From: Lingula anatina
Lineage: Eukaryota; Brachiopoda; Lingulata; Lingulida; Lingulidae
Reading direction: 5' to 3'
Length of the DNA stretch: 59,106 nucleotides
Assembly (NCBI RefSeq): GCF_001039355.2
Contig: NW_019775559.1
Coordinates: 223,291 to 282,396, forward strand
Shown here: piece after piece, positions 1 through 10,870 of the stretch
Numbering within the stretch: position 1 is the stretch's first letter
Layout of the letters: each line of letters begins with the position of its first letter
Position numbers and translations under genes: made by a program
Notes under the pieces: model-generated
What the model saw: the letters and a program-made list of their open reading frames with translations, nothing else
What the model was told of the DNA's origin: nothing
Database searches by the model: none

Positions 1-1238
1 GCGGGGGGGGGGGGGTCCCGAGGGGGGAGGGTGTGGGAGGGGGTGTCCCCCTCGCACGGTGTGGAAAATTTTTAAAAACTGTATGTATAATAGGGGAGAC
101 CGGGGCTAGTTGGACCCCGGGGTAAGTTGGCCCCCCGTCATTTTCTGAAAAAGTAACTACTAGGTAAATAATTGGCCACATACTGTTGTAAAGTGACCGT
201 AGCCTACAATGCTAAGGAAGTGTCGGCCGTTAAAAAGTTTTAATTAAGCGGTGAGTCCAAATAAACGATTTTTGCACCTAAAAGTAATTTTGTTGAAGAG
301 ATTTAAAAATCTATTTTCATAGGCTTTTGATCAAATATTATATAAGTATAGGGGATCAAACTGAAGCTCATTGTTTCAAGTTTCACAGAAATGTATCATC
401 TTTGATCATTCTAGCACCATAAATGGCTGCCATCCCTTAAAATAAATAATGTGCACCCGGGGCTAGTTGGCCCCCTTGACTCGGGGCAAGTTGGACCCTC
501 ATATTACCCACAATCCTTTGCGCGCAACGCTGTTTGAAATAAACAAGAAGTTGTAACTTCTTGAAATAAACAAGTTGGTGAAATTGACAAAGCTTGCCGG
601 TGTTTACCGTCTGATTGATTTTTTTAAATTTGCTCTCTGGTGTCTTTTCGTAAATTTATGTTAGAAATGTTCTGTTGATTGTATGTATTAGAAAGCAAAT
701 CCATTGGACTTTCCTTAGAAAAACATTTATTTTGCCTTAATTCATTGTAANCATACGTAGCTTAGTCCACGGGGCTTACTTTGAAACCGGTTTTGTGACT
801 CTAACCCATTCCTAGTTGGCTCTACAAGGCCAAAAGTGTCTTACTGGGCCAACTAGCCCCGGTCTCCCCTACTGCATTCTGGTGCATTTTAACTGTATTT
901 TATTGGTCAATCAGAAGTCAGAAATTGTGGGTTCATTTTGCCATAAGTAGCCCTACAGTCATTTTTTCAACACAACACGCCAAGTGGCCTGGGGGATAGC
1001 TCCCCCAGGGAGGGTGAGCTTTTTGGCATGAACTGAGTTGGCTAAAAACAGTGCACCTTTGAAAACAGATTGTTGAATGATTGTCTAGTGGCCATGAGTG
1101 CCTTTTCTCACAGAATTGATACCAACTTTGCAATTATTTTTTTTACCTTGGCGATTTTTTTTTTTTTTTTGCACCCCAATTTCCAGGGGGGCAGCTGCCC
1201 CCCCTGCCCCCCTCCCCCCCCGGAGGCTACGGCCCTGC
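1..1238. mobile_element. Left-truncated copy of the GCAGGGCCGTAGCCT-type element, split by the TA element
   Basis: Bases 1-90 and 1080-1238 match the element at 30162-30474: the G-rich block, GTGTGGAAAA-TTTTTAAAAACTG, then TTGTCTAGTGGCCATGAGTG, CAGAATTGATACCAACTTTG, a T-run, a C-rich block and the terminal AGGCTACGGCCCTGC (1224-1238). The left terminus lies outside the window. The 93-869 element is nested inside it. Confidence 0.6.
93..869. mobile_element. TA-flanked inverted-repeat DNA transposon, non-autonomous, 777 bp
   Basis: The left end GGGGAGACCGGGGCTAGTTGG is the inverse of the right end CCAACTAGCCCCGGTCTCCCC; the 24-bp repeats differ at one base. TA dinucleotides flank both ends (91-92 and 870-871), as in TA-targeting transposons. 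Subterminal copies of the GGGGCTAGTTGGCCC / GGGGCAAGTTGGACCC motif recur near 118-140 and 459-497. No transposase frame is present. The n at 751 marks a gap inside it. Confidence 0.75.
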
Positions 1239-1266
1239 GGTTGTGACCGAGGTTTTTACTCACATA

Positions 1267-1452
1267 GAGCGCATTCAGGACAGCGGACTAACAGATCCGC
1301 GGATCAAATATGGCGACCTACTAAAAAGCTTGCCGCGCTTAATTCCCGATCAGGCACTGAATAAGTTCCTCGCGGGGATTACGCAGTGACATTTTAATGG
1401 GTCGGCCATATTTGATCCGCAGTTCTGGTAGTCCGCTGTTCTGAATGTGCTC
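1267..1452. mobile_element. MITE with about 47-bp inverted repeats, copy 1
   Basis: The left arm GAGCGCATTCAGGACAGCGG ... GATCAAATATGGC mirrors the right arm GCCATATTTGATCC ... CGCTGTTCTGAATGTGCTC with few mismatches. ATA occurs just outside both ends. No coding frame. Confidence 0.6.
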
Positions 1453-1507
1453 ATAGTTAGTACGTTTGTATGACACAGACAACCTATGTTGGGTCATTAA
1501 AAATAAT

Positions 1508-2235
1508 AATAATAAAAGAAAAAAACTTGCGCACACGCGAGAGAAAGATAGGGAGAAAAAGAGTTAAAGAACAATAAGAGTGAAATAGATTTATCCGAAA
1601 TTTTGATAAAAACATTTGGCGTTTATTCAATCATCATCGGGAACAGCCTCACAGACGATTGTATTACACACAGATATCATATCTATATAATTCTAGAACT
1701 AATTCGGAGATCGTTTATGGCAAATTTATTAGAATCACTGTTAGAAGTATTGATACATTTTGAAAAAAATCAAGCTTTCACTTGTAAAAATATATGAAAA
1801 CGGCGGAAAATGAAATTATCAGGTGCAGAAATCTGTTTTTCTAAGGCCTAGGTAACATTATTTAATTTTTTAATATACTGGATATATACTGGATATATTT
1901 GGATCAGGTCAGGAGAATCGGTCTGTTGATTACACAGTGGTCATACGGAGCCCCTTCAGACTCACTGCAATTACCGTACACCCTTCGTGCAGCTTCTTTG
2001 CTGATTGACACGTTGTAGAAACTGAGCGTTCATTTTTATATCTTTATTATTTTAGTACCCATGTGATCATTAAGAAGAAACACAAAACCTCATATATAAA
2101 CAATTGGATAAGACTAAAGTCTAAACATTTTAACAATTAATGTGTCTCCTAAGAGAAAGGGGAAGATATAAAGGACAATAAAAAGATCAACAACAGGTTC
2201 GCCCAGAGTGGTCAATAGAGGAGTCCATTGAGATG
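1508..2235. repeat. Direct duplication of about 1 kb, unit 1
   Basis: Aligns over its whole length with 2514-3217. Shared landmarks: GAGTTAAAGAACAATAAGAG, GGTCAGGAGAATCGGTCTGT, CCCTTCGTGCAGCTTCTTTG and GAGGAGTCCATTGAGA. No conserved reading frame is seen, so it is probably non-coding or an element fragment. Confidence 0.7.
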
Positions 2236-2513
2236 GTAGCTGAGGATTATAGGTTGCCTTGACGATATTTGATTTAAAGTTAAACATATTATCATTTACC
2301 AGCACTTATAAGGTCATTTCTTTAAGAAAATATTTATCCCCCGCCCCCATCCCCCAGCTCCCGTCTGACCTTCTGTCTTCACTAACACAATACGGTGATA
2401 TTTGTGGAGGCCGTCACAATCAAGGTTGAGACAGCATCAAAATCAAAACACCGCAACCTATATGACACATTTCCCTTATTAACAGAGATTGTTCATTCGA
2501 AAGAGCCAGAGAA

Positions 2514-3217
2514 CATATGTTGGGGCATAAAAATAACGTGCACAAGAGAGAAAAAGGTAGGAAGAAAAAGAGTTAAAGAACAATAAGAGTGAAATAGGTT
2601 TGGCCGAAACTTTGTAAAAAAAAACATTAATTTAATCAACATAGGGAACAGATTGACAGTCGATTGTATTACACACAGATTTGATCTTTATGTAATTCTA
2701 AGACTTACTTCGGAGATCATTTATTGCAGAAATTTTTATAATCATTGTTAGAAGCACAAATCAATTTTTTAAAATTCAAGATTCCATTTTTGAAAATAAA
2801 TGAAATCGGCGGAAAATGAAAATATCAGGTGCAGCAATCTGTTTTACTAAAGCCTAGGCAACATTATTAAAATATTATTTAAATACTGGATCAGGTCAGG
2901 AGAATCGGTCTGTTGATTACACAGTGGTCATACGTAGCCCCTTCAGACTCGGTGCAATTACCGTACACCCTTCGTGCAGCTTCTTTGCTGATTGACACGT
3001 TGTAGAAACTGAGCGTTCATTATTATAGTTTTATTAATTTAGCACCAACGTGATCATTATGAAGAACCACACAACTTCATATGAAAACAATTAGATAAAA
3101 CATAATTCATCTGTACAATTGATGTGTCCTAAGAGAAAGGGGAAAGAAGAAGAGTACAATAAAAAGATCACCAACAGGTTCGTCCAGAGTGGTCAATAGA
3201 GGAGTCCATTGAGACGG
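2514..3217. repeat. Direct duplication of about 1 kb, unit 2
   Basis: Second copy of 1508-2235, in the same orientation, offset by about 1.0 kb. Diverged by substitutions and short indels. Confidence 0.7.
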
Positions 3218-4468
3218 TTAAAGAAAGAGAAAATTAACAATATTATGAAGCATCCGTCGGTGAGAGCATTGCTCTGTGTATATTTTTGTATTGATATTTT
3301 GATTTGTCAGGGGCTTTAATTATCATGCTCATCCTAGCAGTATTATTTCGTGAAATATGTCCTTTTCACTGATTGACTATTCATAGATGTTTTTATCTAC
3401 AACTAATTTTAGAGATCGTTTATGACGGGAATTGTGATTTATAATTACATATACATATATGCATTCTTTCTTTCCAGGCCGTTATTATTATTTTAATAAT
3501 TCAGTTATAATTGCTTGTCTAAAAGTATAGGTAGATTATCTCTTTCTCTCACTAAATAAGTTATTAACAAGCTTTATCAGTTTTATAAAAGTTTGTTCAT
3601 GGTTTACTTATACTGTATCTTTTCAGAATTCAATGAACTGTTGTGTTGATATTGTGTATTGATGGTTGAACAGAAAACCAATGACATAAGGGGCAGTGAA
3701 AACTTTTGCTACTTCTAAACTGGCCATACCTATTGTTGAGATGAAAATTTTTGATTTTGTTTTCAGAATTTTTAAAACTGTTTTGCCATCTCTCTTGCCT
3801 ACTAAGGGCCGTGTCCCCATGACTAGCGACCTCCGCGTTAATTACAACCAGGGAATTATATCGACGACTACGCTGTAATTCCCTGTTAAAATGCAACTTC
3901 AGGCCGTTGCTCACCAATGTAATTATGGATCCTAGGTCTTTACGGGGATCATTTAAGTCCAAAATTCATAAATTATATCTCTAAATATATAATATGTAAG
4001 TATTATCTCTACTTTGCCATCGATTAACATCCCCTGGTATTTGCGTCATGGGTGCAACACACTTGTATCACTACAAATCGAACCGATATAATAAAGCATT
4101 TTCTAATAATTTTCTCAAAATATAAAAAGAAGCAGCACAAAGGGTTTGCATCATTGTTTATTTTCATCATATTAAATTTTGTACTGAAAAATCTCCAATA
4201 AAGAGGGCCAAACTTGTTGTATGATGTAATATAGGTATTGGTCCACTAGACCACTTATTCCCCCTGGAAAGCTAGCGGCCCTACGTCCGGCTTGTGCTGT
4301 TTGGAAAGTGCCGCGTTAGGGCGAGCTCCTTTAAGAAGCTCGTACTTGTTTCCTGAAAAAATCAGAATCAATAAATTGGTTAAATTCTAAAATATTTCTC
4401 CAAACTTTCCCAATAGATTGAAGTTCAATTGATTATTAATTTGATAAGAATAATGAAACCCATAATTA
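3218..4468. other. Non-genic AT-rich stretch
   Basis: No supported exon. A perfect 10-bp inverted pair CAGGGAATTA / TAATTCCCTG (3849-3858, 3876-3885) could be a hairpin or a decayed MITE core. Confidence 0.4.
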
Positions 4469-4474
4469 TTTATT
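4469..4474 (-). terminator. Candidate polyadenylation signal of the Cys-rich gene
   Basis: AATAAA on the minus strand, about 90 nt after the predicted TAG at 4563. Its position supports the third segment being a terminal exon. Confidence 0.3.
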
Positions 4475-4562
4475 CGTAGGAGTCGCAGAATTTTCAAACA
4501 GCCTAAGTTGGGGGGGTTCTCATTATACATGTCTTATACAGATCTTAAGATGAATTTAAATA

Positions 4563-6823
4563 CTAAAGACGTAACCGCCTACCAACAATTTCTGCCATCA
4601 TGCACGTGCCGTAGCCGCTGGGCAGTTTCCGAACGGAGTCTGTGTCGTCAAAGCAGAGAGGGTGTGGGTGCCCCTCCGCTACGTCAGCGGCAGCTACAAA
4701 CGACATATAAGCATATATCTTATAATTACTGTATTCTGTGTACTCGAACACACACAAACATACACAGAGAGAGAGAGAGAGAGAGACATGTACGACACGC
4801 TCGGCTGTCACCATTGCTGCATGAACCTAAAAACCAAATAAAACGACATGAAATACATAAAAGGATTTACCACACTAGTCTATCATTAAAAAAAACACCA
4901 TTCAAATTGATTTTTAAGTTTTTAATGAATGTATTCTCCGCACAGTCGACAACACAAGGACATTATTTAGTTCGTGTGGACTCTATGGAGTTTAGCCTAC
5001 ATCTACGGTATTGGGCGATTTCATGAAATTCGTTAAAAATACTAAATCGATTTTGATCGTTTTTCACATGTAAGCTTTAGTGGTATTCTGAATTTGTTCT
5101 ATGTGGTATTTATGTTCATTGACCAATCAAGGTGATGACTGAGCGTGGAATACACTTTCTGCACGTCCCAGTTACGACATTAACTGTCTAGAGCTCTGTC
5201 ACCAGAGAGAGAACAGCAGATAGTTAGATATAGGGACATCAGTAAAGAAAACCCCATCTTTTACATATCACTGTTATCCAATCAACGGTCTCCTAGAAAA
5301 TGGTGTGTGCATTGCCATCATCTAACATGCGATCCTCTGCTTTATAATATCACGCTTCCCCCAAAGACAGGCATCATGTTGACGCAAGCAATGTCATTTT
5401 ATACTTGTACATCGAAGAAAGGCAAGTCATTATCCACAGCTATTTTTGCCAATAACCATATCTGATTGTTTGGGGGGTTCGTGAGACATGTGAGACATGC
5501 GTGAGATGCATGCCTCGAGTGCTCATACCTACTGAGTAGTGACTTGATTGTCTTATTTAGTTCATCGAAAAGAGTTCTCTAATGGAATCTCTCTTGTGAC
5601 CCGATTTTCCCTTCTTTATTTTTACGAATATACGACTGATGAACAAAACATTTATTGCTTAACTAAGCAGATAATATCAAATCAAATATTATCTAAAGAG
5701 ATACCTCAATATTATCAATAGAGAGTGGATGAAAATATGAAAACATTTTCTTACCGTAAAAATAGCAGTCGTTATCTTTGTTACAAGGGATATTCTTGTA
5801 GCACATCTTACTCCAGCACACAGTGCGGCCACTGTGGTCTCTACAGTCCATTGAAGTTCTGCAACTCTGAAAAAAATACATTATGTATCTATCCATATCT
5901 TCATCTGGCATTCTGTTTATGAACGGTTATTTTACCAATTGGCGTTAATTTACATGTACCTATGTTACAGGTATGGCAAGCTTTATTTCAAATTTCATTG
6001 AATGTCAACCAATCACTTTTGAGCTATGGAAATATAAACCTGGGGATTTAAGCGACCACATATGCATGTGTAGATCAATATATACCCATATTTCGACAAA
6101 ATTCTGTTACTTTATGTGCATATGGAATACGCTTGTTACCTCGAGGTTTACGCCAATACAACACAACGTATATGCTGTCAAGATACACCCTTGGTAAAAA
6201 CACGTTTGTCAGCAGCTGTGATGCCTACATATCTTTATTTTATCTATTTAAGGACGCAAACATCTACCAATCTCCCAAAGTGTTAACATCTCCCAGTCCC
6301 CCAGGTGTTAATATCCCTCAGTCTTCTTAAGTTTTCTATCTCCAACTGTATCTAGGAGTTAATTTCCCCAAGCCTCCCTTCTTCTCCCAGTCTCCCTAGA
6401 TGTTACAAACTGTAACATCTCCCAGTCTCCCTAGGTATTATCTTCCTCCAGTCTCCCTTCTTCTCCCAGTCTACCTAGATGTTACAAACTGTAACATCTC
6501 CCAGTCTCCCTAGGTATTAACTTCCTCCAGTCTCCCTTCTTCTCTCAGTCTCCATAGTTGTTAACATCGCCCAGTCTCCCTAGGTGTTCACTTCCCCTAG
6601 ACTCTATTCCCATAGATTTTAGATCGNGAGAGAGAGAGAGAGAGACCAACATTCATAATAAATCTAGTAACATGACAAAATATCATGCCATATTTACCTG
6701 CACATTTCCTATGCCCTTCTTGTTTTTCAATGCATCTTCTATCTTTTTGGGACACTTCTGGCAGTACATACCATCAATGATGGCTACCAGAGTTTTAGTA
6801 CTCATCATGATGAAACCAACAAT
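4563..6823 (-). CDS. Putative small cysteine-rich protein gene, three 3' exons
   Basis: Three minus-strand segments with splice-like borders and compatible phases: 6698-6823 (126 nt, phase 0-0), 5755-5866 (112 nt, 0-1) and 4563-4693 (131 nt, ends in TAG). The first encodes a hydrophobic stretch (IVGFIMM ... TLVAII), then DGMYCQKCPKKIEDALKN. The second has six Cys: SCRTSMDCRD, TVCWSKMCYK, IPCNKDNDCYF. The third adds PLCFDDTDSV and GYGTCMMAE. Two readings are possible. It may be a secreted Cys-rich peptide, with the hydrophobic stretch as signal peptide. Or GMYCQKC may be the GMxCxxC metal site of a heavy-metal-associated (HMA) fold, as in ATP7 or copper chaperones; the rest of an HMA fold is not seen. 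The splice acceptors of the first two are good, the last weaker. Any upstream exon was not identified. I do not recognise the whole protein. Confidence 0.42.
6268..6620. repeat. Minisatellite, about 80-bp period, CTCCCAGTCTCCCTAG motif
   Basis: Imperfect repeats of CTCCCAGTCTCCCTAG with GTTACAAACTGTAACATCTC spacers occur every 80 bp in the best part (6400-6560). They lie in the predicted first intron of the Cys-rich gene and are followed by an n at 6627 and an AG microsatellite. Confidence 0.75.
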
Positions 6824-6829
6824 CTGAAA

Positions 6830-9589
6830 TTAAAAAGAAGTAAATTAGATGAAAACTTTACCCAATTAACATTTCTACAATCACTGGCCAAGTTAACGAG
6901 AGGTTAGTGGGGATTGAGTAATCTTACCATCATGTCTGAAAAATGCCAACTACGTCATTGTCATGTTTATCAGTCATGACAGCATTTTGAAAAAGTGAAA
7001 GTGAAAGTCCTGAATCATAAACTCAGGCTTAGCATAATGAAAACTCTGAGATTGCACAAACATTCAAGACACTGTGAAATGTTTAAGGAGTAGGATACAC
7101 AAAATCGGTGTTTAACTTGTTGTGGTGAATATTCAACTTTTATTTATTTCAATAATTTATGTTTTTTACCAAAGAGGAGGCTTACTGAACCAACCCCTAT
7201 TCTTTCAACCCCTATTCTTAAAGGTACTATATTTAATAACAGTCATGTTGAAAAGTTTCGTCAGGTATTTTTTTAAATCTCAATAGAAATTAATGTAAAA
7301 GACCTTTTCCACACAATTACATTATTTTGTCTGCTGCTGGCACTCCTACTTCATCAAGGACTGTGAACAGGCAGAATATTGGGCAGTTAAGTTCTATTAT
7401 CAGTTGAGTATATTTCTCAAGCTGACTGACAACACAAATCTCTCTAGATAACATTCAGAAATTTGTATAGGGCACCTGTCTTATACAATCACACAGAATG
7501 GTCACCTGATCAAACTGATACGGCCTTTGTACTTGGAGATGTCACAAACAGATCACTGACCCAGGCTATAACCACCCGCCCTATCTTGTCACTGTACTCT
7601 GTAAACACATCAGTGTCATGTTATTTATCACACAGGACAGTGCCACCAATCTCATAGTGACACTGCTAAATTTTAAAACTGATCAAAGCTAGTCATTTAT
7701 GATGCATTATTGTCGTAGAAAAAATTGGGCAGATTTCTAATATATGGCACAGCGAGTGTGTCACTGTGTAAGAAAGTGGGTGTTATACATGAATGTTATA
7801 GAATCAAGAAGCAGCTCATAGACTTTAATAATATGTCCATACAACACTGAACAAGAGAGGCATAGCTCAACACATCAGTTATATAAAAACATCATATATA
7901 TTTTATACAATTTCAATCTATAATCACATATGGCAGTTAAAATTCTGAACATGACCCCCATACTAGTAACAAGGCCAGTACTGGTAGAAGGTCAGGAGAT
8001 GACTTATCTGTATATATATCTATCCGATTTTCATGTCCTGAATCCGCCTCTTACACCACAATAATGTGAACAAGACTAATACAGGGTGACCCCCCCCAAA
8101 ATAGATCCCATAAAGTTTTTATGGAGTTTTTATCTGTGGGGGTATCTCAAGGATAATGTGTACCACAAACAACCCTTTAACAATTGGTGAACTACTAGTA
8201 ATGCAAATAAGCGACCAAGATAACTGAAACTTTGGGAGTATAATCATGCACATATTGAACTAAATCCAGCCTCTATATTATAACGCACTTGTACATGTAT
8301 GTCGCATACAGTGGACAACTCGTGTTGTAACTAGTATTTAAATTATGTAAAGGTTTTCTTCCAGTGTTGATTATATGGGCAGCACTGCAAAATACCAGTA
8401 TATCCATCTAGACTTAAGTAATAACACAATTAAGGCAGCTTAATTAAATAAACTAGTCTGCTGTACTATTTTATATATAACAATAAAATGACATTTTGTT
8501 TCTCCAACACCTTCATTATTAATACAGATCATCAGCGATCAGCAGCAACTGATACTTGTTACACAGAAAAGTTAAACATCCAAATATAATAATAATCAAA
8601 GATTTATTTCTGATGTACTTTATAAACACACTTAGGCTTAGTATGCTAATTGAATCTAATCTAGCATTTTAATAAAATGAACCATTTAATAACAGTCATT
8701 TCAGTTAATAACACAGGTAATTAAATGCAGTCAGTGTTACTTCCTGGTTATTGTTAGAATTAAAGGAGAAAGGAGGCTTGATATCATTAGTGGCCATCAC
8801 TATCTTTGCCGTTTCTCAGATAAGAAATATTTAACATTTCAAATCAAAATTCACTTTTTACTCAGATTCTTGGCCAAGCATTTGTAAACATATAATATAG
8901 ACCTTGGCCAAGTATTTGTACACATATGATATAAACCATATGTAATGAGCCAAGAGGAAGTATTTTCCAAAATACATGACTGGGAACACGCGTGTGCCTT
9001 GGCAGGCTGTGGCAATAATATAGTTGTAAAAATACACGTCATCCATAAGCTTGCTCTGTGCACACACGTAGGGCGAAAGATGGATACGTCCACTACTTGG
9101 ATTTCCCATAATCAAGTAATTCCTCTACTGTGCTCTTACCTTGTGCTCTAGCATGCTACGGAGCATAAGTTGATTAGATCTCCATGCTTTTTATCTATTT
9201 TTTCTACTGACAAAAACACACCTTACTTTTCTACATTTTATAGGTCTTACTCAAAGTCTAAGCATATTTACAAGAAATATAGAATATGACATTGATCATA
9301 AGACACTAATGAAACACCCATCAAAAGAGATTAAATCGGTTTCAAACTCACATGGAAAGTTATTCACTCGCGTTGCTCTGTTCTCTGCCCGGTGATAACA
9401 ACATGACCTACTTTTAAGAGCATGCAAGTCATGTGACCTTTCAGATGTCAATATCGAATACGTCACACACAGAATTGTACAAGAAAAAATAATAGTCATT
9501 ATTATTACCATTATTCATTTGGCATGAAATGATTTTATTTAATAAACTTTCTAAATTACTGTCAATTAGAGAACAATCAATAAACATTT
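6830..9589. other. Intergenic region without supported gene
   Basis: AT-rich, with many stops in all frames. Short frames near 7463-7657 and 8850-9150 have no splice or homology support. The 5' exon(s) of the Cys-rich gene may be here but were not found. Confidence 0.4.
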
Positions 9590-10084
9590 TCAAGGAATTT
9601 GATAAATACCTCCCCCCCCCCAAGTTTTAGTACATTTTACCAAGGAGTTAGGCCTATAACTCCTTGATTTTACAGTGTGGATTTTTGAATCTGATAGTTG
9701 AGGTATCATGTCAGGCCATGGAAGTACATGCCAAATATATATATTCCCATGGTCAGGCCAATAGACTGATAGGCCTACATGATGTGTCATTCGCAGCAAA
9801 CGCAATTTAATTTTGATGAACCTGATAAACAGAACTTTACGTCCTAAAAATATAATTTCCCCTCAGGCAAACACACGTAGGCGTATTAGATAGTATATCA
9901 CTTATTTCGACGCATCCAACTAGGTTATCAAATTATATTAAAACTTAAACTCTGGCTCTGATATAAGTTCCGCAGGAATTACACCTGCAATACATGTATG
10001 AAACGAAGTGCAAATTATTCAACACTGCTATCATACCAAAACGTGCGGCGACAGCATGAACTGGTAGGCCTACAAACCGACACT

Positions 10085-10260
10085 TAGGGTGCATTCCCAG
10101 ATATTAAGATTTAGATCGACCTAACTCCCTGGGGATTCACGCTAAATTGCAGTCAGCCGAGCGCGCATGACAGTTAATTACCCCCTTCCAGCTTTTAGTA
10201 GACGGGACAAACGCTTAAGCCGCCTTTAGAAGCTGACAGTTATCTAGTGAGAGTTTTCAC
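10085..10260. mobile_element. Degraded relative of the intron-5 MITE, upstream of SLC15-like copy 1
   Basis: Contains CGCTAAATTGCAGTCAGC, AGTTAATTACCCCCTT and CTTAAGCCGC, the core blocks of the elements at 15178-15396 and 25976-26356. The matching place in unit 2 (about 20330) lacks it. Ends are not sharp. Confidence 0.4.
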
Positions 10261-10744
10261 AAGATATTCACAGATAGGTATGTCTTTAGATCAATAGACG
10301 GCCGTTTGGTTCTCTGTCACACTGTAATGAAATTTCAAGGATGATTACATGGCTGGTAATTACTTGCATAACTGCTCAGGAACTGCCATTTAACAGCCCC
10401 TTGACAGCAACCAAAACAGCTAAATGCTCTGATTTTAATGTTCTTTTGTGACAATTAAAAATAGCCTCTTCTTTATAGCTTGTTTCTGCAGATTAATGTT
10501 AACTGAGGAAACTCCTGTAATAGATCCCTACAGAGCGAGTTTAAAGCAATCTGCGCGCGTGCTTCCATCTAACCATAAGTTACAGGGTGCAAATGGGGAA
10601 AATGTGCCTATAATATCTGCCACCCTGGTAGAGGGTAGTAAGCTTTTAACATTTGGCAGCGTACTTTTACAACATTGAAGATGCATTCCTAATAATTCCT
10701 GTTATCCAATATCTTAACTTCGGTTTTTCTTGCATCCCAAGGAA

Positions 10745-10870
10745 GTTTTAGAGGTTTTGTGATAAAATTCTTTGTTTTAATATGCGTTTGTTCTAATAAC
10801 GAACAATGGAGGGCAGTGACGCAGTGTGTCCGTCACAGTTGACCCGGTAGTGATAGATGGACACCTCAAA
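10745..10870 (+). promoter_or_regulatory. Conserved proximal upstream region / 5' UTR of SLC15-like copy 1
   Basis: About 125 bp just upstream of the start codon align closely with 21610-21753 before copy 2 (for example GATAAAATTC, GTTTGTTCTAATAAC, GACCCGGTAGT). No TATA box is evident at a fixed distance. Because the whole unit is duplicated, similarity alone does not prove regulatory constraint; this is the likely promoter or 5' UTR by position. Confidence 0.35.

Noticed and set aside
8083-8150. ACAGGGTGACCCCCCCCAAAA, like a transposon end
   Set aside because: No inverted partner or target duplication was found nearby.
8851-9151. Overlapping 68-85 codon frames on both strands
   Set aside because: No splice signals, no domain, and frames on both strands suggest chance.
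10448-10678. 76-codon plus-strand frame just upstream of SLC15-like copy 1
   Set aside because: Not conserved as a frame in unit 2 and no recognisable domain.
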